Positions 58,621 to 64,000 of a DNA stretch of 64,000 nucleotides are shown piece after piece. Location of the stretch: positions 1,393,876 through 1,457,875 of the forward strand of contig CM119270.1 in assembly GCA_051294375.1 (NCBI GenBank), written 5' to 3'. The notes beneath the pieces were generated by a model. That model saw only the letters and a list, made by a program, of their open reading frames with translations, was not told the DNA's origin and ran no database searches. The position numbers were made by a program, and so were the translations under genes. The stretch is from Paraspadella gotoi. Its lineage: Eukaryota; Chaetognatha. Position 1 is the first letter of the stretch. Every line of letters starts with the position of its first letter.

Positions 58621-59034
58621 GTGTAAAACATAATCGAGGGATTTTGCCCGACAGTTTCGCCCGAACGCGTCACCCGACGGTCGCCCGAGCGTCGGTCACA
58701 CGTGACCGACAAGAAGAATCTTGGGAAAGAAAAACAGTAGATGAGAGAAAAAAGATAAAAGATGAAAAAATAATAAGAGAAAAATAAAAAATAAAAAAAT
58801 AAGAAAAAAATATAAATAAGCGTAGAATGTATTTAAATGAATCGAAATGATAACAAATAGTAGATTAGATATTTAATGAACGCTATAACAAGAAAACCAA
58901 CTGAATGAAATGAATGAATGAACGAATGAATTTATGAATGAACGAAACATGAGTTGATTGGATTAGCATTGAGACAACATCAACGACAACAACGACAGGG
59001 AATACTAGATTTAAACCGAGATAAGAATTAGGAA

Positions 59035-59035
<1 letters not shown>
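58621..59035. other. Spacer, no gene seen
   Basis: A CGCCCGA-rich patch at 58640-58705 with repeated GCCCGA(C/A), then A-rich DNA with GAATGAAT-type repeats at 58900-58950. Confidence 0.4.
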
Positions 59036-59082
<47 letters not shown>

Positions 59083-59362
59083 AGGAGAGAGGGAGAGAGA
59101 AGTAAAAGAGAGAGATTGATATGATTGATCTGATTGATTTAATTAATGCTCAAAATGTGAAATGTTTATAACACATTAGTAACAATGTAACAGTTAATGA
59201 AGCCGTAACATATAACTGTATGTACAACATTTTAAAGAAAATGTGAGAATAAATTAACAAAACAAAAAAATACAAAGTGGACTAATTATATAACATAAGT
59301 TTTAAATTTCAGTAATTGTACATGACATAATCCCGTTCCTTTTTTTAACGTTACAACACTCT
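59036..59362 (-). mobile_element. Inverted copy of the dispersed element
   Basis: Reverse complement of 25188-25420: ATGCTCAAAATGTG (about 59146) through TTTTTTAACGTTACAAC (about 59342-59358). The GA tract at 59036-59118 abuts the GATT-type tail, as CT abuts the AAATC tail in the first copy. Divergence is mainly small insertions and deletions. Confidence 0.7.
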
Positions 59363-59372
59363 CTCTATCGCC

Positions 59373-59419
<47 letters not shown>

Positions 59420-59855
59420 GAGAGAGAGAGAAGCATGTGAAAGAAAGGCAAGAGAAGGGTTCACGAAGCTAATGGTTAAACTTTTGAACAAAATTTGTTT
59501 ATTATGATGATTGTGATAGTGATGAATCATTGGACAGTGAATTAAATAAATTGCTCCCTCTCCTCTCTCTCTCCTTCTCTCCTCTAGTCGTATCCCTATC
59601 TCTGAACCATATCGTCATTATTCGTATTCGCATTTAGACGTAGGCAACGTGGGGCAACTCGCCAGTGACAACGCTTCTCCGCCCATCATATCTTTGCCTA
59701 CTTTTCATAAGTTTTGGTTTTATTCACTTCAATAAACTTTTCGGTTCACTGGAATCAAAAGAAAAATTCTCAGCAGGCATTGACGGGGGATCCGAGCATC
59801 CGTGAAAGCGGTGACGTTTTATGGTGAGAGAGAGAGATGAGAGGAGAGAGAATGA

Positions 59856-59892
<37 letters not shown>

Positions 59893-60256
59893 GAAGAGAG
59901 AGAGAGAGAGAGGAGAAGAGAGTAGAGAGAGACTTACTCTTCCCATTTCAATCGCGCCCCGTCGTCTCAGCGGATTCCATAGAATAGCAGAGAAAAAAAA
60001 TGTTTTTAAATGACGATTCAATGCCGTCTCGTCTGCTCTCTCTCTCTTTCTCTCTTTTCTCTGCATCTGCGTCTCTCTATCTCTCTCTTCACTCCTCTCT
60101 CTCTCTCTCTCTCTTCTCTTCATCTTTCTGTCTCATTCACGGGCGTCGAGATTGTCCGCATTATTCCAACGCCGGTAGATGATGCCGAATAACGACCAGA
60201 GAAAGGAGAGAGAGATGAGAGAGAGAGGAGAGAGAGAAGAGAGAGAAGAGAGAGAG
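59363..60256. repeat. GA and CT tracts with spacer
   Basis: GA at 59372-59432; CT at 59553-59585; GA at 59824-59930; CT at 60032-60120; GA at 60203-60256. The spacers carry no recognised gene. Confidence 0.7.
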
Positions 60257-61845
60257 CTCGTTTAAGCACAGTGAATAGAGTTGGTGACTCTTCCCTTCAT
60301 CTATTCACCTGGAAACTGGAAACGGAACATAAAATGGACTTCATCTCGGTGGATCGGATGTCGGTTCGGTTCCGTCAGTCGGTCCTGTCAGTCGCATTCA
60401 GCCCGCCGGTCCCCCGTCTTCCTCAATCGTCGTCGTTACGAGTCGTGGCTGATGTCCGTGAGGATGTTCATCAAACGGGTTGGCAACGCGGAGGCGAATG
60501 GATGGAGCGGACGTGCTTGGCGGCTGGCCGGCGGCTGCGGCGGGGCGGCGGAGGCGTGCCGGCTTGTGGGACAATAAAGTGGCGGCCGATCTCTCGAGTT
60601 GTCTGTTGTGATGTCCATGTGATTTTAATTGTAGTATGATGGGAAAATGTGTGAGGGAGGTAAAATATCATAGAGGTAAATGAGATGGGGTACAGAGAAG
60701 AGAGAGATGAGCAGCGAGAGATACACACACTAAGCTCAAGGATGGTAGAAAGAGGCAGAAAAAAAAAACTGAAAAGAATAACCTCAGGATTGAAAAAGTA
60801 TCTGTGATGGTGGACGGATGCTGTTATTTTGATTCATTCAAAGGCCAAAAAAAAAATAATAACAATCACAACGTGGTACTACTTTTTAAATCATTAGGAT
60901 TAATGTTATAAGAATAAATAGATATTTCGTTCAAAATATTTATTTTCCAACGAATATTATTGTTTGGAAATCTTCTTTATCGACGAAATTCTTTTTGTTT
61001 TTATTATCTTGGGGCCAAACGCTTCTGACGGATTATTTTTTTCCTGCCTTTTTTCGCCTTCGTCATTCTTCTCGACTCGAAACCTCTGGATTCCACATCC
61101 CCACAATTGCCTCTCTCTCTCCACACCCCAAACACGCCCCCATTCTTCCACCGCCCCCCTTTCCTGGAAGCTCAGAGATGTAAAATCGATTCAATTATAA
61201 AAAACGAAATTGAATATTTTTTTCCTTTCTTTCTTTTTTTTCTATTTCGTTTTTTTTGTTCTGAGATATCAGCGGGCTGAAGAGAGATCGTCAGGACGCG
61301 CAGTGAATTCGAAGGGAGGGAGGTAGGGGATATTAAGTAAAGAGGGCGTGGATGAGGGGAGGAGGGAAGAGAAAACGTAGGGAATTAATTCTCGATAGTG
61401 CGCTGTACTTGTAGTTCGGGGCATATTGCCTAAGTTCACCCGCCTATAAAAGAAGCATGGAAAACATTCAGTTATGACCGACCGTTGACGTCATTTAGTA
61501 AAGCCATCAGCGATCTTGACCTCTATGTACATGAGTTCTAATCCCAAACTGGCGAATATTTGGTAAAGTGAGAGCGAGCAATACTGACCTTTAGCTGTGT
61601 ATCGTTCTTATAGCGCTTCCTTCCATTTTTCCTTTTCTCTGCCCTCCTTCCTATTTTTCTTCTCTATTTCAAATTCTCCACGCTTTTGTACTTCCCTCTA
61701 TATTTAACCTAATCGTTCCCAGCGACATTATGCATCTGTCTTTCTTCCTGCTCTCTCCTCTCGGGCCTCATGTCGACAATTTACCTTGCCCTCAAGTTCC
61801 TTTCTTCTCGTCTTCTCTCCCTCCTCCTCCCTCTCTTTCGCTCTG
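60257..61845 (+). repeat. Left copy of a 1.6-kb tandem duplication
   Basis: Collinear with 61871-63468: GAATAGAGTTGGTGACTCTT, the GGTCGG/CAGTCGG block, CTTGTGGGA...AAGTGGCGGCCGAT, CTTGGGGCCAAAC, and CCCAAACTGGCGAATATTTG. A 122-codon frame at 60271-60639 is not kept in the other copy, so coding is not supported. Confidence 0.9.
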
Positions 61846-61870
61846 NNNNNNNNNNNNNNNNNNNNNNNNN

Positions 61871-63468
61871 AGAGAGAGAGAGAGACTCGTTAGCACATGA
61901 ATAGAGTTGGTGACTCTTCCCTTCTCTTTCACCGGAAACTGAAACGGAACATAATGACTTCATCCGGTGGTCGGTCGGTCGGTCCGTCAGTCGGTCGGTC
62001 GGTCCGTCAGTCGGTCTGTCAGTCCATCAGCCCGCCGTCCCCCTCTCTCATCGTCGTCGTCGTCGTCGTCGTCGTCGNNNNNNNNNNNNNNNNNNNNNNN
62101 NNNNNNNNNNNNNNNNNNNNNNNNNNNNNNNNNNNNNNNNNNNNNNNNNNNNNNNNNNNNNNNNNNNNNNNNNNNNNNNNNNNNNNNNNNNNNNNNNNNN
62201 NNNNNNNNNNNNNNNNNNNNNNNNNNNNNNNNNNNNNNNNNNNNNNNNNNNNNNNNNNNNNNNNGCGGCGGCGGCGGCTTGTGGGAATAAGTGGCGGCCG
62301 ATTCTCGTTGTTGTTGTAGTCCATTGAATTTAAATTGAGATGAGGGAAAATGTGTGAGGGAGGTAATATCTAGAGGTAAAGAAGGGGACAGAGAGAGAGA
62401 GAGANNNNNNNNNNNNNNNNNNNNNNNNNNNNNNNNNNNNNNNNNNNNNNNNNNNNNNNNNNNNNNNNNNNNNNNNNNNNNNNNNNNNNNNNNNNNNNNN
62501 NNNNNNNNNNNNNNNNNNNNNNNNNNNNNNNNNNNNNNNNNNNNNNNNNNNNNNNNNNNNNNNNNNNNNNNNNNNNNNNNNNNNNNNNNNNNNNNNNNNN
62601 NNNNNNNNNNNNNNNNNNNNNNNNNNNNNNNNNNNNNNNNNNNNNNNNAAACAATCACAACGTAGGTACTACTTTTTAAAATCAATTATTAATGTTTAAG
62701 AATAGATAATATTCGTTCAAATATTATTTTCCACGAATATTATTTTTGAATTTTTACCAAATTCTTTTTTTTTTTCTTGGGGCCAAACCGCCTGACGGAT
62801 TAATTTTTTTTCCCTTCGCCTTCGTCATCTTCTCACTCGAACCCCTCTTCTACATCCCACAATTCCGCTCTCTCCTCCACACCCCAAACCANNNNNNNNN
62901 NNNNNNNNNNNNNNNNNNNNNNNNNNNNNNNNNNNNNNNNNNNNNNNNNNNNNNNNNNNNNNNNNNNNNNNNNNNNNNNNNNNNNNNNNNNNNNNNNNNN
63001 NNNNNNNNNNNNNNNNNNNNNNNNNNNNNNNNNNNNNNNNNNNNNNNNNNNNNNNNNNNNNNNNNNNNNNNNNNNNNNNNNNNNNNNNNNNNNNNNNNNN
63101 NNNNNNNNNNNNNNNNNNNNCCCGCCTATAAGCATGAAGCCTTCAGTTATGACCCCGTGACTCATTGAGTAAAGCCATCAGCTCTTGACCTCTATGTACA
63201 AGTTCAATCCCAAACTGGCGAATATTTGGTAATGAACTACAATACTGACTTCAGCTTGTATCTCCTCTTTCTCTCCCTCCTTCCTCTTTTTCTTCCTCTA
63301 TTCAAATTCTCCACCTTTTTTACTTCCCTCATCTTTACTATCTTCCCCACGCACTTATCAATCTTCTTTCTTCCTGCTCTCTCCCTCTCCCTCATTCACA
63401 ATTTACCTTCCCTCAATTCCTCTCTCTCTCTCTCTCCCTCTCCCTCTCCCTCCCTCTCTTTCGCTCTG
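61871..63468 (+). repeat. Right copy of the 1.6-kb tandem duplication
   Basis: Starts right after a 25-N gap (61846-61870) and ends at the same CTCTTTCGCTCTG that ends the left copy. It contains gaps at 62080-62264, 62405-62648 and 62892-63120 and is systematically thinned by single-base losses. Confidence 0.9.
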
Positions 63469-63580
63469 CCCCAAATTTTTTTTCAGAAAATGGACAAAAT
63501 ATTTTTTTATAGCGAATTTGAAAAAAATAAAAAAAAGATTCCGACGCTAAGAGGATTTTTTGTCAGTTGGACCGGGCGGC

Positions 63581-63625
<45 letters not shown>

Positions 63626-64000
63626 CACCGACGAATAAGGGAAAATATTTAAATATTTAAACAATGGATGTAAGCGATTAAACTCTTGTTGAGTTTTCCG
63701 ATTTCGAGAGAGAAAAAAAAATTTAAGGAAAAAGAGAGAATTTTTTGGGTGGAATAAAAATTGAGGNNNNNNNNNNNNNNNNNNNNNNNNNNNNNNNNNN
63801 NNNNNNNNNNNNNNNNNNNNNNNNNNNNNNNNNNNNNNNNNNNNNNNNNNNNNNNNNNNNNNNNNNNNNNNNNNNNNNNNNNNNNNNNNNNNNNNNNNNN
63901 NNNNNNNNNNNNNNNNNNNNNNNNNNNNNNNNNNNNNNNNNNNNNNNNNNNNNNNNNNNNNNNNNNNNNNNNNNNNNNNNNNNNNNNNNNNNNNNNNNNN
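63469..64000. other. GA tract and terminal gap
   Basis: GA at 63583-63624; N from 63767 to the window end. No gene. Confidence 0.8.

Noticed and set aside
60271-60639. 122-codon plus ORF at the start of the 1.6-kb duplicate
   Set aside because: The frame is not kept in the second copy, and no domain was recognised.

Overview
This window is eukaryotic nuclear DNA, most likely from a metazoan. Introns follow GT-AG rules, there is a decayed BEL/Pao LTR retrotransposon, a solute-carrier gene split over four exons, and very dense simple repeats. No operons, rRNA, convincing tRNA, CRISPR or prokaryotic genes were seen. The species cannot be named from the sequence alone. The background is AT-rich, and two microsatellite motifs dominate it: GA/CT dinucleotide tracts and CGT/ACG trinucleotide arrays. 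Most long open frames (Ser-Leu, Arg-Glu, Asp, Ser-Arg-Val repeats) are these microsatellites read in frame and are not genes.

Layout. 0-16 kb: two 2.1-kb copies of one segment (1-2065 and 14003-16160) flank a repeat-rich interval holding a smaller duplication, a palindrome at 6.9-8.0 kb, a 0.65-kb degenerate CGT array and a 1.4-kb polypyrimidine minisatellite. 16.3-17.7 kb: three tandem arrays in series, with 35-bp, 30-bp and purine-rich units. 18.6-22.3 kb: GATT/GAATT repeats, a CRE-like cluster, gaps, and an inverted repeat around a 25-N gap. 23.07-25.76 kb: the only recognisable intact host gene, a 4-exon SLC35G-like (DMT/EamA) transporter with an apparent one-base frameshift in its last exon. 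26-43.5 kb: GA/CT tracts, minisatellites, gaps, AT-rich spacer, and a hairpin element at 32.7 kb with a hammerhead-ribozyme-like core. 44.3-49.3 kb: a minus-strand BEL/Pao relic in which the integrase and RNase H regions are recognisable. 49.8-64 kb: more minisatellites, gaps, unclassified CpG-richer sequence at 55.9-57.6 kb, an inverted second copy of the dispersed element found in intron 3 of the transporter, and a tandem pair of 1.6-kb copies at 60.26-63.47 kb.

How it fits together: one ordinary membrane-transporter gene sits in a large field of repeats. Several near-duplicate segment pairs differ mostly by 1-3 base insertions and deletions, and several abut gaps of exactly 25 N. Unmerged haplotypes or uncorrected long-read overlaps could explain many of them, so the duplications should be treated as provisional. 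The most biologically interesting items are the hammerhead-like hairpin, the dispersed element that carries a CT microsatellite with it, the 30-bp array whose units vary mainly at silent positions of one frame, and the transporter frameshift.
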